Source: Malachius bipustulatus (lineage: Eukaryota > Arthropoda > Insecta > Coleoptera > Melyridae). From it: 64,000 bases of DNA. Below are positions 47,552 to 58,399 of the stretch, piece after piece; the stretch's first letter is position 1; each line of letters opens with the position of its first letter. Location: assembly GCA_910589415.1 (NCBI GenBank), contig OU342636.1:3330437-3394436 (forward strand). The letters are read 5' to 3'. The notes under the pieces are model-generated. The model was not told the origin of the DNA, did no database searches, and saw nothing but the letters and a program-made list of their open reading frames with translations. The position numbers and the translations under genes were made by a program.

Positions 47552-49466
47552 TTATTCAAAGTGTCGTCCACCATTGTGAATACACATTTCTGCCCTTCGT
47601 ATAACACTCTTTGTTGCTCTTGAAATTTCCTCTGGGGCAATTGAATTACATGCATTTCGAATGCGTTGCTTCATGTCATTTCTGCTGATTGGACGCTCTT
47701 GATAAACTAAGTCCTTAATCCTACCCCATAAATAGAAATCCAGCAGTGTCAAATCTGGCGACCGCGGAGGCCAAGATATTTGACCGGATCTTCCTATCCA
47801 TCTGTGAGGAAAAAACGTGTTAAGAGTATCCCTAACAAGCAAAGAATAATGAGCAGGGCAACCGTCTTGTTGTAACCACATTGTTACCCTTGTAGCCAAC
47901 GGGATATCTTCGAGCAATTCTGGCAAGTGATTCCGTAAAAATTCATTGTACCGGGTGGTCCATCACTTATGTCCACCCCCGAAATAGAGGTTAATTTTAA
48001 AGATAAAAAATTGAAAATTTGAGGATTTGTGTAATTAATATAGGACCACATAATGGCATAATCAGTTTAATTATTTTTTATTTAGTTGAGCCATCAGCGA
48101 TAAAAAACTGTAATTTGGTGTTAATGTGACCAAAATAAATTCGATTTTTCTTTAATACATAAATAGAAATCGATTTAAAAAATCAAAATCGCTTAAAGAA
48201 ATAAAAAAAAAACTAATTAAAAGCCTTTAATTAAATAAAACACTTAAAATATGGAAATGACAGCTAGAATGATTGATTTATGGAAGCAATAAAACTACCA
48301 GGATTTTGAAGGGCTGGTATAGCACAAATGTACCATAAATCCTAAGTAAACATCCTAAGTAAACATTCATAAAAGAAGCCTAATTCGAGTTCAATGGCAC
48401 ATTCTTCTGACTGCTTTGAAGATTATTTATGGTAGGTACCTACCCTCATTAGATTTGTCCGTTTTAATACTCTACCATATATCAATCATTTTACCTGTCA
48501 TTTCCATATTTTAAGTATTTTATTTAATTAAAGGCTTGTAATTAGGTTTTTGATATTTATTTTCATCGATTTTGAGTTTATTAATCGATTTCTATCGGTG
48601 TATTAAAGAAAAATCGAATTTATTTTGATCACATTAACACCAAATTACAGTTTTTTATCGCTGATGGCTCAACTAAATAAAAAATAATTAAACTGATTAT
48701 GCCATTATGTGGTCCTATATTAATTACACAAATCCTCAAAGTTTCAATTTTTTATCTTTAAAATTAACCACTATTTCGGGGGTGGACATAAGTGATGGAC
48801 CACCCGGTACAGGTTGCCACTTAAATGTTCATCAAAAAAATAGGGACCAATGATTTGAGCACCAATAATACCGCACCAAGTGTTGAGGCTCCACACATGT
48901 TGGTGGTCAACTGTTCGTAACCAATGCGGATTCTCCTCTGACCAATAATGTGCATTGTGAATGTTCACATTGCCACTACTTTTGAAAGTTGCTTCATCTG
49001 TCCACAAGATTTTCTTATGGAAGTCATGATTCTGACGACGATGCCAGTTGCAAAATACGAGACGTTTTCTAAAATCGTCATTTGTTAGTTCTTGATGAAG
49101 GTTTATGTGGTATGGATGCAGACCATTGTTGTGCAAAATTCTCCACACAGTCGACTGTGACACACCGGAATCTGCTGAAATTCTTCGAGTGGAATCATGA
49201 GGATTGACAATAACAGCAGCCACAATATCAGGTGCTACTTCATACATAATTGGTCGCCTTATTACAGCATTTCTGTTGTGGTTTGGCTGAATTTTACCTG
49301 TTATGCGAATGCGAGTGGCCAAACGCTTAAAAACCAAACGAGAATGATGTGTGCGATTAGGATACCGCTGAGCATACAATCTCTGAGCTGCTGAATAATT
49401 CTGATGACATTCACCCAGTACCATCAACATTTCAAAAGCTTCTTCGTTTGTGTACGCCATATTCAC
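47552..49466 (-). pseudogene. DD41D transposase, open except for a MITE insertion
   Basis: The start MNMAYTNEEAFEML at 49466 begins a helix-turn-helix (residues about 5-60). A second DNA-binding region ends near SQSTVWRIL. The catalytic core has ILWTDEATF (first Asp), WLQQDGCPAHY (second Asp) and WPPRSPDLTLLDFYLWG (third Asp). There are 41 residues between the second and third Asp. The frame is open to 48810, broken by the 857-bp MITE at 47951-48807, and resumes in frame to 47552. The total would be about 350 residues, normal for the family. No other lesion was seen. It would catalyse cut-and-paste transposition into TA sites and might trans-mobilise non-autonomous relatives. Confidence 0.9.
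47951..48807. mobile_element. 857-bp palindromic MITE inside transposase
   Basis: The termini CCGGGTGGTCCATCACTTAT and complement are flanked by TA at 47949-47950 and 48808-48809. The arms are long (over 350 bp each), with A/T-rich hairpins containing a TTATTTAATTAAAGGCTT-like core. The first bases are shared with the foldback at 56049 (CCGGGTGG), which suggests a common mobilising transposase. Confidence 0.88.
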
Positions 49467-51198
49467 GAAACTAATCTTTTTATTACTTAAATATATTCGA
49501 CTTTTAAATTCAAACTATGCATTTTAAAGACGCTACTGTCAAAAATGATACAACTGTCAAAAATGATGCAACTGATGTCAAAAATGACAAATCCATGAAA
49601 AATGGTTGTCTGTTATCTGTGGAACTGATTTTTGGGGTGCGTTCGGAAATTTGTATAAAATGCCTGTAGACTGTATGAAATTTCAGTTTGTCATATCTCA
49701 GCAATGGAAAGTTGATAGGAAAAAATGTTTTTTACAAAAGTTGTTTCTTTTCCAAAGACCTTCGCAAATATGGCCAATTTGATCTAGAGTTACATTTAAA
49801 ATTTCAAAGTTGGTAGCAAATTTTCCGATTTCCCGGAAATTCCGCAGCTCGTAAGTATCATAATTCAATTCCTTGGTCTCGATTTAGTAAAGAGGCTTAT
49901 CTACCAAAAAAATCCCATGCGCCGTTTTCGAGAAAAAAGGGGTGTACGGGTGGTCTGAATCACCCTGTATATTGCAAAATACCGTTATTTTAATCCGTTG
50001 TATCGATTCCTGAAGTTAACAAGGTTCCTGTTAACTGAAGTGAGATTCCGACGATAGCGCCAGCCCATCTTCATAGCGAAAAAAAACCTTCTTGCGCATC
50101 AATCGCAGAAATAGTGTATTTTTATGCGATTCAATTCTGAATATTTGCACCGCTTTTTAAATTGGCTTTCTGAAATTTTCCATAGTCAAGTGATATTCGC
50201 GTAGTGGCTTACTGACAATTGCATCTCATTTCCTTTTAAACCGTGCCTTAGAAAGAATTTTTGAATTTAACAAAACAAAAAAACATTGGCAAAATTGAAC
50301 AATTTTGCCCCATTTCCTATGCCCGCCACTGGCTTACTTTACTTAAAAAATACTATTTTTTACACTACCTTTTATAGAACGGAAAAAGTGAAAGGGGAGC
50401 TTTGAAAACCGAAAATTTTAAATTTTAGAGGAATAAACATAATATGTAAAAATATTCTAATATCTCCGCCATTTTTCTTATTTGCTTTTTGAAATTCTCA
50501 AGGGTTAAAGTCTTTTAGTATAGTTGTCTACTGTAAAAATTTCAGTTTAATTACTTCAAAAATGTGCTCATAAATTGTTGGAGAAATTTAGCCATTTTTA
50601 CCCTTTTCCTACCCACGCCACTGGCTTATTAATAGAAAAAATGCAAATTTTATTGCCTGAAATTAAATTTCAAGTCATTTACTTCCAATATTGTGGATTT
50701 GATATAAAACTCTTTTTCTATCTAGTTTATACAGGGGTTCAAAAAATAGTCCTTTTTCCAAAAATTAAAATGGCCGCCATTTTGAAACGGCTCAGCTGAT
50801 TTTGCTCAAGTGCAATACCAGACCACTCCTTCTGGATATCTTTCTTCCACAAAAATTTCAGTCTCCTAGATTGAAAACTGCGACCTGAAATGAGGTGACA
50901 AAAACCGGATTTTCCGAATTTTTAAGGGACACCCTGTAGAAGTGACGCGACTTTTGGAAATTTTTTTAATGAAAATCGAAATTGTTCTTAAAGCTTAATA
51001 AGAGTGCAAAATTTCGTTCACTAATCTTGAAAGATAAAGCTACAGGAGCGTTTTTAAAATCAAAATTTCGTGATTTTGGAGAAATAAATATATAAATATA
51101 TAAATATATATATATATATATAGTTGGGATACAATAAGGGTTTTCGGTCACGTTCAAGGTCTGGGCTAATTAAAACAGTATGATCATGTGTACTGACT

Positions 51199-51232
51199 TA
51201 TATTTCGGAGATTTTTTTGTCTCCTTCTTCAG
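51199..51232 (-). ncRNA. hammerhead-like motif
   Basis: Minus strand CTGAAGA (51232-51226), a GGAGA/TCTCC stem-loop, then GAAATATAAG. The sequence is the variant core found in Penelope termini of this window. Activity unproven. Confidence 0.35.
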
Positions 51233-51312
51233 AGTCTGAAAAAATCTCAATGAACATATTGAACAATCATTATAACAGTGAGAAACCTACCGTACTAATC
51301 TAAATTAAGGCT

Positions 51313-51396
51313 GTTTATCAGATTCCATGCATGGGTTGTAATTCTGTATATGTGGGACAAACATCCCAACAAATTAAAAAACGGATCGCTCTTCAA
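51313..51396 (+). pseudogene. GIY-YIG endonuclease fragment of a Penelope-like element
   Basis: The 28 codons read VYQIPCMGCNSVYVGQTS and then QQIKKRI, matching YKIPC...GVYIGQT of the polymerase at 8940-10399. The fragment ends in an A-run. It confirms that the flanking inverted arms are Penelope-like. Confidence 0.8.
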
Positions 51397-51494
51397 AAAA
51401 AAAAAAAAAAAACCAGCCTTAATTTAGATTAGTACGGTAGGTTTCTCACTGTTATAATGATTGTTCAATATGTTCATTGAGATTTTTTCAGACT

Positions 51495-51527
51495 CTGAAG
51501 AAGGAGACAAAAAATCTCCGAAATATA
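51495..51527 (+). ncRNA. hammerhead-like motif
   Basis: Plus-strand partner of the motif at 51199: CTGAAGA at 51495-51501, GGAGA/TCTCC stem, GAAA at 51520-51523. Confidence 0.35.
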
Positions 51528-51786
51528 AGTCAGTACACATGATCATACTGTTTTAATTAGCCCAGACCTTGAACGTGACCGAAAACCCTTATTGTATCCC
51601 AACTAATAACTATTTCGGTAGTTATTAAGGAGAAATTATATATATATATATATATATCGTGGGCAGGTGAATTTTGGAAAACTACTTTTTCGTGATCTGG
51701 GGGTCAGGATCGGTGGACATTTGATGAGTTTGGGTGATTTTCGAAAAGTGATGTCGTCCTCAATAGTGTATTTTTTAACAAAAAAA

Positions 51787-52910
51787 TTAATTTAATAAAT
51801 GCCTGTCTGGCAGATAAGGGCGATGTCTGATGGTTAGACTAGCGGTAGGTAATATCGCTACGGCCGCCCGACTCGAATGGTCGCGTCGATCGGCCGACCG
51901 CAGCTCTAGAAGCTCGAAGCACAGAACACGGGGAAATAAAAACTATAGCAAAACTTTCCTCTGAGAATCCTAATTTATGTCTAGACTACATGAAAAGTTG
52001 ATGGTTTGTTCATTTTAACTGCAATATAGAAATTCAAAAAATTGCTGTAGATTTTATTAAAAAAACATGTCACAACTTTTTTGGATTTATGGCTAAATGT
52101 GAAACTTTGAGGAAATATTCTTAGGTAGACTTTCGTAATGATTTATACATAAATTCTTTCAAGAAAAAAATTGCCCTAAAACCATCATGGTTTTTTCATT
52201 TTTTCATTCATCATAATCTACCATTAAGTATTGGTCATAACATTTTACACGTCATAGAAAATTAACTCTTAATAAACAAAATCGACCTGTAAAAAGATTT
52301 TCATAAAGACGTCAAATAAAGAAATAATTATGAATTTTGTTCCACTTCATGAGCACACACCCTGCGTTACTTTTTTTTTTTCTTTCAAAAAGATACAATA
52401 AAAGAGGATGTCTTACAGAATCACTCGCGATATAATTGGTTTTATCACGGAAACTCAAGGCTGGCGCTATATTCGATAATAATAAAGTAAATACCCGTAA
52501 GGTGAGCAATACATACGAGTATATTGACCGCAAGGCGTATTGATTTGGGTTAAAATTAATAAATAAATTTAATTCATGTATGATTGTGATATTTCCCCAG
52601 CAACTGAAATAGTCTCAAATCGACCTTCAATGAGATAACGGAGCTGAATTATCAGCCTATTGATACGATTGTGATAACCTCTATAAATTCGTGTAAATCA
52701 TTTCAAGAAATTAAAATTGAACAAAATGAAGTGTATCAAGTTAATTTGAAAACCATTGCACCACGTTTGCAAAGCATGCATAACCAAGCTCCGTAGACAT
52801 TCAGACATTCACATCGACCGTTTCATGCTACTCATGCACTCAGTACATAATACGTATGTCACTAGGATATATTAAAAATGATCAGACTGTGTATACATTT
52901 TAACTACACA
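51787..52910. other. no recognised gene
   Basis: A GC-rich patch at 51840-51920 contains CGGCCG strings. The remainder is AT-rich without repeats that I can match elsewhere in the window. The minus-strand 73-codon frame at 52533 is unsupported. This is one of the few stretches that may be unique host sequence. Confidence 0.4.
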
Positions 52911-52913
52911 TTA

Positions 52914-54137
52914 AGGCCCCGTTACACGGTCCGTGGTTCGGCGAACCTGTCTCGACGAGCCGCGAACCACGCACCGTGTGACATAGGTGGCTCGCTATGG
53001 GCTCGCGGTTCGTGGTTCGCCGTATCCATCGGAAGTCGGTAAATTTGCACAGAACAAAGCGGGCGAACCTATAGGTTCGTGTAGATTTGTCGTCGGTTCG
53101 TGCTGGTTCGCCATGTTGCGCACCAATGCTCAGTTTTGCAATTTATTTTATGCCAATAATTGAGTCTTGTATTGCATGCAGGCGGGAATTAAAATGTAAT
53201 CTTCGATAGTTTGGTATTTGATAGCAAGTCTTCGTACACTGCTTTTTATTGGTATAATCGTAATTGATTCCGGGAACTTGTGCCGTGGTCCATGGAAATT
53301 TTCTCCGAATCATCGACGATTACGTGTACACTGATAACTAACTCGTTCTTGGACATTTATTTATAAATTTCAATAGCATCATGATATAAATGGGTGTAGT
53401 AGTGTGAAGTAGTGGACATGACTCCGCGACAGCTCACTTATCTTTCTGGCCCAGCCGGCAGTTTCTGTTATGTTAGGTCACGCGGGTAATGACGTTTCGT
53501 TTAGTAGTTCCGATGTATGCGTACAAACATCGGAACTACTTCGGGATCATCATGCCATTTGCTTTGAAGAAATTAAAATCGCTGTCCACTACTTCACACT
53601 ACACCCATTTACATTGTTAGTCTATTAAAACTTATAAACATCCAAATAATTTCAATTGGCAGGAGGAAGGAATGAAACTTCCGAGGATTTCGTAGTTACA
53701 CTAAAAAAAGTCATCATCTGATTCAGAAATCTATGACATCATCGAAGAAATCGGCCGTTGCTACAGTGCAGATAGCTAGCGGAGGGGGTATGACGTCAGC
53801 AGACCATCATCCTATAAATAGTAGCGCTCATGTCCATACATGTCCAGCTGTCAATAGACGTAACCGCTGATGATGTCTAGCGCATCTGTAGACGGAACGT
53901 TCCGAGCAAATCTCCACGAACCACGGCACAACAGCACGGAATCAATTACGATTTCATTATCAAACTTGCTTTCAATAAAACAAACTAGGTTCCATGTTGT
54001 CTCGGCGAACCGTTTGCGAAAGACAACTAAATGATCCACGCACTGTGTGACCACCCCTGGTTCGCTAAAGTGCGAGTCTCTGCGAACCACGCACCAGTTC
54101 CGTAGTTCGCCGAACCACGCACCGTGTAACTGGACCT
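52914..54137. mobile_element. PIF/Harbinger-like non-autonomous element, 1224 bp
   Basis: The left end AGGCCCCGTTACACGGTCCG and the complement at the right (CCGTGTAACTGGACCT) are flanked by TTA at 52911-52913 and 54138-54140. The 3-bp TTA duplication and GGCC..GTTACACGG termini are typical of PIF/Harbinger. Internal GGTTCGCCGAACCACG strings repeat in both orientations near each end. No transposase ORF is present, and the 100-codon frame at 54153-53851 mirrors the terminal repeats. Confidence 0.82.
53387..53612. repeat. nested hairpin inside the Harbinger-like element
   Basis: The string AATGGGTGTAGTAGTGTGAA at about 53390 is complemented at about 53590-53610 (TTCACACTACACCCATT). A tighter hairpin, AGTAGTTCCGATGT with its complement, lies at 53501-53541. 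It may be a separate small insertion. Confidence 0.6.
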
Positions 54138-54140
54138 TTA

Positions 54141-55270
54141 GGATACCTCTCATAAAAAGTTAGTATTGGGACGCATGTAAGCCATTTTTATATATTTCGA
54201 GCCACTCGTGATGTGCTTTAAAGTTGGAAAATGGCGATTTTCGCTTGTTTATAAATCATACAAAGCGATTTTTACATTCACCATTGGGATCTCAAGTTTA
54301 GCCTCCGAACTAGCAGAGATATTCGGTTAAATTTTAGAAAAGTTGCACAATGCGATGCAATTATGAATATTTTCACCGGTTTTTTATTTAATTGGTTTTC
54401 TCACACTTTCCATGGCCACATTATCATATTCGCGAAGCTGTTTACTGTGAAAATTTCAGTTCAGTTCCTTGAAAATGTCCCTACAACGGATATATAAATT
54501 ATTTAGCCCTTTTGCCCCTTGTTCTATGCACGCCACTGGCTCCCTAATTTTAGAAATGCATTTTTTTACACTATCTTGTAATTCGGAAACTGGTTACAGG
54601 GGCGTTTTAAAAATCCTAAATATCAAGTTTAAGTAACAGAAATAAACATCATGTAAACAAAATTCGAATATCTCCTCCATTTTTATTATATTCTTCTTGA
54701 AATCTTATAAGGTTAAATGTTGCTGTAGTGTAGTTGTCTACTGTAATAATGTAAGTTCAATTTCTTTAAAAATGCTCTCATAAATGATTACAGGAACTGA
54801 GCCATTTTTACCTTTTCCCTACCCAGGCCACTGCCTTTGTTAACAATAATAATGAAAATTTTATTGCAAAAATAAGTCAAATTACAAATAATTTTTTTCA
54901 AATTCTGCTAATTTAGTGTAAAGTTTTTTTTTCCATCTTGCTTATACAGGGGTTCAAAGAAATTTTTTCTAAAATTCAATTGGCCGCCATTTTGGAACGG
55001 CTCGACCGAATTTGCTCATATGCAATCCCAGACCACTCCTGGTGGATATCTTATTCTCACAAAAATGGCAGACCCCTACATTGAAAACTGCGACCTGAAA
55101 TAATACCACAAGTACCGGATTCCTCGAATTTTGAAGGGTTCTTGGTCATGAAGGTTATGAAAGTTGGTCATTCCAAAGTTTTACAAGGATCAATAATTTC
55201 GTTGACTAATCTTGAAAGATAAAGTTACAGAAGCGCTTTGAAAATCAAAATACGTGATTTTGGAGAAATA
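54141..55270 (+). repeat. AT-tailed repeat copy D, headless, with MITE arm
   Basis: 54150-54310 is one arm of the palindrome family also seen at 22150 and 32100 (GATTTTCGCTTGTTTATAA). From about 54350 the body of the AT-tailed family follows, more diverged, to the block AAAGATAAAGTTACAGAAGC at about 55215. The CCTTCTTGCG head and the terminal block are absent. Confidence 0.6.
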
Positions 55271-56048
55271 TACAGGCTGCTCCAACGAAAACTTAACAGG
55301 TCTAATAACTTGGAAAGTAAAGATGTACGCTAGAAACGCCGAAACAGGTCAAAAAAAAAGATTATTTTTAGGTACAGTTTTTTGAAGATATCTCGGGAAC
55401 CGTATAAGATACAGAAATCAGCTTTTGTACAGATCTTATCATTGATATTAGCAACTATTTTAATGCTAATTAACTTTTTTAAATATGCCAGTGACGGAGA
55501 TTTTAAGGGTTAGGGGGGATTTTTTTGCCCCTAATATCTACGACACTGGGTCAATTGATATTTTAACAGCGCACTTTTAACCGCCAGTTTTTTCTACACA
55601 AAAGAGGTACTCTTGGTCATAACTGTTAACGTGAGTCGTTTTCGAGAAAAACGGTCATTTACCATGAAAAACTCGCTTTCGATGTTTCAAGAAATCTGTC
55701 AGAAAATAAAAGACAAAACTTCTCTGAATCCTAAGATCTCCGCAAATGGGACATGAAAAATGCTGAATTGATATTAAAAAGGTATAGCTAATATCAATGA
55801 AAAAACATGTAGGTACAAATGCTGAGTTCCGTATCTCAAACGGTTTTCAAATATCTTCAAAAAACTGGAAAAATAATCTTTTTTTGACACCCTGTATTTC
55901 AAAATCGGTGCATTTCCGGACACACGTTGATAGAAATTTTTTGTGTACTTCTGACCAGACAGCCTTAAAATTTTTTCGGTATAATTTAGATACACCCTGT
56001 GAGGCTAGGGCCTTCAAATAAAAATAAAGTACGAAAAACAGTTTTGTA
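55271..56048. other. MITE fragments, no gene
   Basis: Starts with ACAGGCTGCTCCAACGAAAA. ACACCCTGTATTTC lies near 55890 and ACACCCTGTGAGGC near 55995, so at least two TIR fragments overlap here. Opposite-strand frames at 55797 and 55847 are mirror effects. Confidence 0.45.
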
Positions 56049-56905
56049 CCGGGTGGGCGGGTGGCCAACTAAGAATGGACGCCAACCATATCTCAGTAAC
56101 ACAGCTTTAGGGTAACATTTTTTAGGAGGAAAGTGGGAGGAAAGTGATCACAAAAAATCGATGGAAAATATTTTTAGCTTCTAAAGCTACCGCTAGGGGG
56201 CGTAATAGTCATGGTAGAATGGAAAACAGGTTGTTTCTCCGTATTTTTTCAATTAAGGGTGTATTCAAAACACATGTACTTTAATCCTCAAATAATTTAG
56301 ATTTTTTTTTAACTTTTTGTCATAACCTCAAAAAAAAAGTTGTGTAAGTACGTCAAAATTTTGTTTATTCACAGGTCGATTATTCCGGTTAACCTCAACG
56401 GAATTTAACAAGATTAGTCTCGTTACAAAGCGTTTTATTCCTCTGTCGACTACATTTTTCGAATTTTTCATTTTTTTACCACCGCAACCGCTAGAGGGCG
56501 TTATTTGACATGTAAGGAAATATGTCGACTTTCCTAAAAACATTTAATAGAATGGTATATTTATTTTTACATAAGTGGAAAAGAGAATTATAATCTTAAG
56601 GTGTTATGAAAATCGCAGCTGAATATCTTTCGCCCACCTGTAGATATCTGCCAGCAAAGTTGATTTTATGAATTTTTAGAGTTTTGTCCTCCGCACGTAT
56701 CAAATCGGAATCATCCCACGTTTAAAATTGCTGAAATTCATACATGTTTATGCGATCAAAAGTCTCCATGAGCGTGAAGTGAATATGTATTGTTATGGTA
56801 TTATGTACTATCCCCCCCTTATCTCAATTTATTATTACTAGTTTTATTTAAAAAAAAATTTAATACCATAAATAAGATAAGGGGGGAAAGTAATACCATA
56901 ACAAT

Positions 56906-56923
56906 TGGCGCCCAACGTGGGGC
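56906..56923 (+). promoter_or_regulatory. primer-binding site (tRNA-Lys type)
   Basis: TGGCGCCCAACGTGGGGC begins two bases after the 5' LTR. TGGCGCCCAACG is the start of the sequence complementary to a tRNA-Lys 3' end, used by many LTR elements to prime minus-strand DNA. A partial copy (CAACGTGGGGC) recurs at about 56939. Confidence 0.8.
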
Positions 56924-57332
56924 CTCTCTTTTAATTATCCAACGTGGGGCTACTCTCTTTTAATTAATCAAAGGCTACTCTCTTTTAATTAATCAAAGGT
57001 TTCAAAATTTAAAAATAAAAACTTAGTTCATTAGATAAATAATATAAATCACAGAAATTTTGAATATTGAATAGTAGTTTTCTAAAATATAGATAGAAAT
57101 AGTTAATTGTAGTTAGTTTAATAATTATTCATTATTTACAAGATTTTGGTATCAAAATTAAATAGAAAATGTCGAAGCAAGAAAGAAAGAATTAGAAAAT
57201 ATAAAATATGAAAAAAAAGTATATGATACAAAGTATGATAGAATGGTTCTAAGGAAAGATTATAATAAAGAAAATGAGGGAGATATAACACAAAATTAGA
57301 ATAAATTAGAAGTAAATAAGAAACAAGATAAA

Positions 57333-58151
57333 ATGGAAAAAACAAAACCAGAAGCCAAACAAGACATTACAAACATTGTTATGTTAAAGAGGATAGATGA
57401 ATATTTTAGGATGATGATGAAAGAAATTAAAAAAGGAAGAAAAGAAATTAAAGAAGGAAGAAAAGAAATAAAAGATGAAATACAAGGTGTTATGGAGAAA
57501 ATGGAAAAAATCAATGAAGAAATAAATGATAAAATTGAACAAAACAAAACAATCTGTGATGATAAAATAGAAGAAGTTAAAAAAGAAATACAAAGTGGAA
57601 TAGAGAAAATGGAAGAATTTGACCAGAAATTTTCTGAAAACCCTATCAAGAAATGGGATTGGAAAATAACAGAAGATAAAAATAATGAATATATTGACGA
57701 TAATTTAGTATTGGGGAATGACCAATTGCTTAAAATAGGAGTTCCAAATAAATTAGATAAAATTAATGAAAGCCGAATAAAATTTGTCACACACAATCAT
57801 TATGGGAAAGAAGAAAAGAATATAAAGAATGAATTAAATAGTATTAAGTATGAAAACGAATTATATGAGAAGAAAAATGATTATAATGGAATAAATATAG
57901 AAGATTATATGAAATTGATGAAGAAAACTGAGAAATATAGCATAAAAATAAAAGAAGTAATTAGAAATTATAGGGGATTAGTTAGAAAAGAAGAAAACAG
58001 TATTATAGTAATGTGTTGTGTGCATAAATTTGTGGTCAAAGATACAAAATATTTAAACAATAGTATTTACCCAATAGGTGAGTTAGAAACAGAGAGTAAG
58101 AGAGTAAGAGTAAAATTAAAACTATTAGAGGGGCAAATGATCAAAGACTAG
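57333..58151 (+). CDS. coiled-coil Gag-like protein of non-autonomous LTR element
   Basis: The 272-codon frame starts MEKTKPEAKQDITNIV. Residues about 30-105 are a Lys/Glu-rich heptad-type coiled coil with repeated KEIKEGRKEIKDEI units. The rest is charged, with no zinc knuckle, protease or RT motif. The first start after the PBS-linked leader was chosen; a further open stretch upstream at 57166-57297 may be a displaced N-terminus. The position right after the leader, and similarity in style to insect Ty3-like Gag N-termini, suggest a structural role in particle formation; this is inference. Base composition is extremely A-rich. It could instead be a decayed Gag that stayed open because TAA/TAG stops are avoided by chance in A-rich frames. 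Confidence 0.55.
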   Translation: MEKTKPEAKQDITNIVMLKRIDEYFRMMMKEIKKGRKEIKEGRKEIKDEIQGVMEKMEKINEEINDKIEQNKTICDDKIEEVKKEIQSGIEKMEEFDQKFSENPIKKWDWKITEDKNNEYIDDNLVLGNDQLLKIGVPNKLDKINESRIKFVTHNHYGKEEKNIKNELNSIKYENELYEKKNDYNGINIEDYMKLMKKTEKYSIKIKEVIRNYRGLVRKEENSIIVMCCVHKFVVKDTKYLNNSIYPIGELETESKRVRVKLKLLEGQMIKD

Positions 58152-58156
58152 AAGAA

Positions 58157-58399
58157 TTGATGAAAGAATCAAGAAAAATTAGTAAACTTGAAACAATAAT
58201 TATATTGAAAAATAAGGAAAGACTAGAAGAATTGATGAGAGAAGCAAGAAAAATTTGTAAAATGAAAACAATTAAATGGAATAATAAACAAAGAGTAGAA
58301 GAAGTGAGAAGAGAAGTAAGAAAGAGAACTAAAATGAAAAGAATTAAATTAAATAAGAAATATTTAAAGTTGAATGGCAAGAAAGTCAAAATAAAATAA
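58157..58399 (+). CDS. short Lys/Arg/Glu-rich frame in LTR element
   Basis: The 80-codon frame (MMKESRKISKLETII...) lies 5 bp after the Gag-like stop, in another frame. It is highly basic and has no known motif. It may be the relic of a downstream Gag segment after a frameshift, since its charge pattern continues that of the preceding protein, or a chance frame in A-rich sequence. Confidence 0.25.
   Translation: MMKESRKISKLETIIILKNKERLEELMREARKICKMKTIKWNNKQRVEEVRREVRKRTKMKRIKLNKKYLKLNGKKVKIK

Larger units (their letters stand above)
47049..49940 (-). mobile_element. second mariner-like element, about 370-bp TIRs
   Basis: The arms 47049-47420 (GAAAACGGCGCATGGGATTT inward) and 49555-49937 are inverted copies of high identity. 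The right terminus extends to CAGGGTGATTCAGACCACCC at about 49967 next to TA. The same outer bases are not clear on the left, where the sequence differs. It encodes the transposase at 49466-47552, interrupted by a MITE. Confidence 0.85.
44620..50030 (-). mobile_element. outer mariner-like element with nested inserts
   Basis: The left terminal region (ACAGAGTGATTCAAATTTT, GGAATCGATAGAACGG at about 44648) has its inverse at about 49980-50020 (CCGTTGTATCGATTCC). Between them lie a decayed transposase (46352-44820), a MITE inside it, unassigned sequence, and a second mariner-like element that inserted into the right terminal region. The outermost bases of the right end are lost. Confidence 0.6.
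51123..51603. mobile_element. inverted pair of Penelope-like termini around a GIY-YIG fragment
   Basis: The left arm (51123-51309) and right arm (about 51405-51603) are inverted copies that both start GTTGGGATACAATAAGGG. Each has a hammerhead-like motif. Between them lies a short coding remnant (51313-51396) and an A-run of about 17 bases. The whole pair lies in an AT microsatellite. Confidence 0.75.
50087..51779 (+). mobile_element. AT-tailed dispersed element, copy C (complete ends)
   Basis: Starts CCTTCTTGCGCATCAATCGC after eight A and ends AATAGTGTATTTTTTAAC before seven A. The order is head, one CTCCGCCATTTTTC module, the block AAAGATAAAGCTACAGGAGC, an AT microsatellite, then the terminal block GGGCAGGTGAATTTTGG. 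A Penelope-like pair (51123-51603) sits in the microsatellite. Without it the element is about 1.2 kb. It has no coding sequence. It abuts the right end of the outer mariner-like element. The frames at 50575-50799 and in copy A at 3768 are repeat-derived. Confidence 0.75.

Noticed and set aside
53851..54153. 100-codon minus-strand frame
   Set aside because: Made largely of the Harbinger-like terminal repeats; no domain.
57296..57796. 166-codon minus-strand frame rich in Phe, Ser, Leu and Ile (membrane-like)
   Set aside because: It is the antisense shadow of the A-rich Gag-like frame; apparent hydrophobicity comes from T-rich complement.
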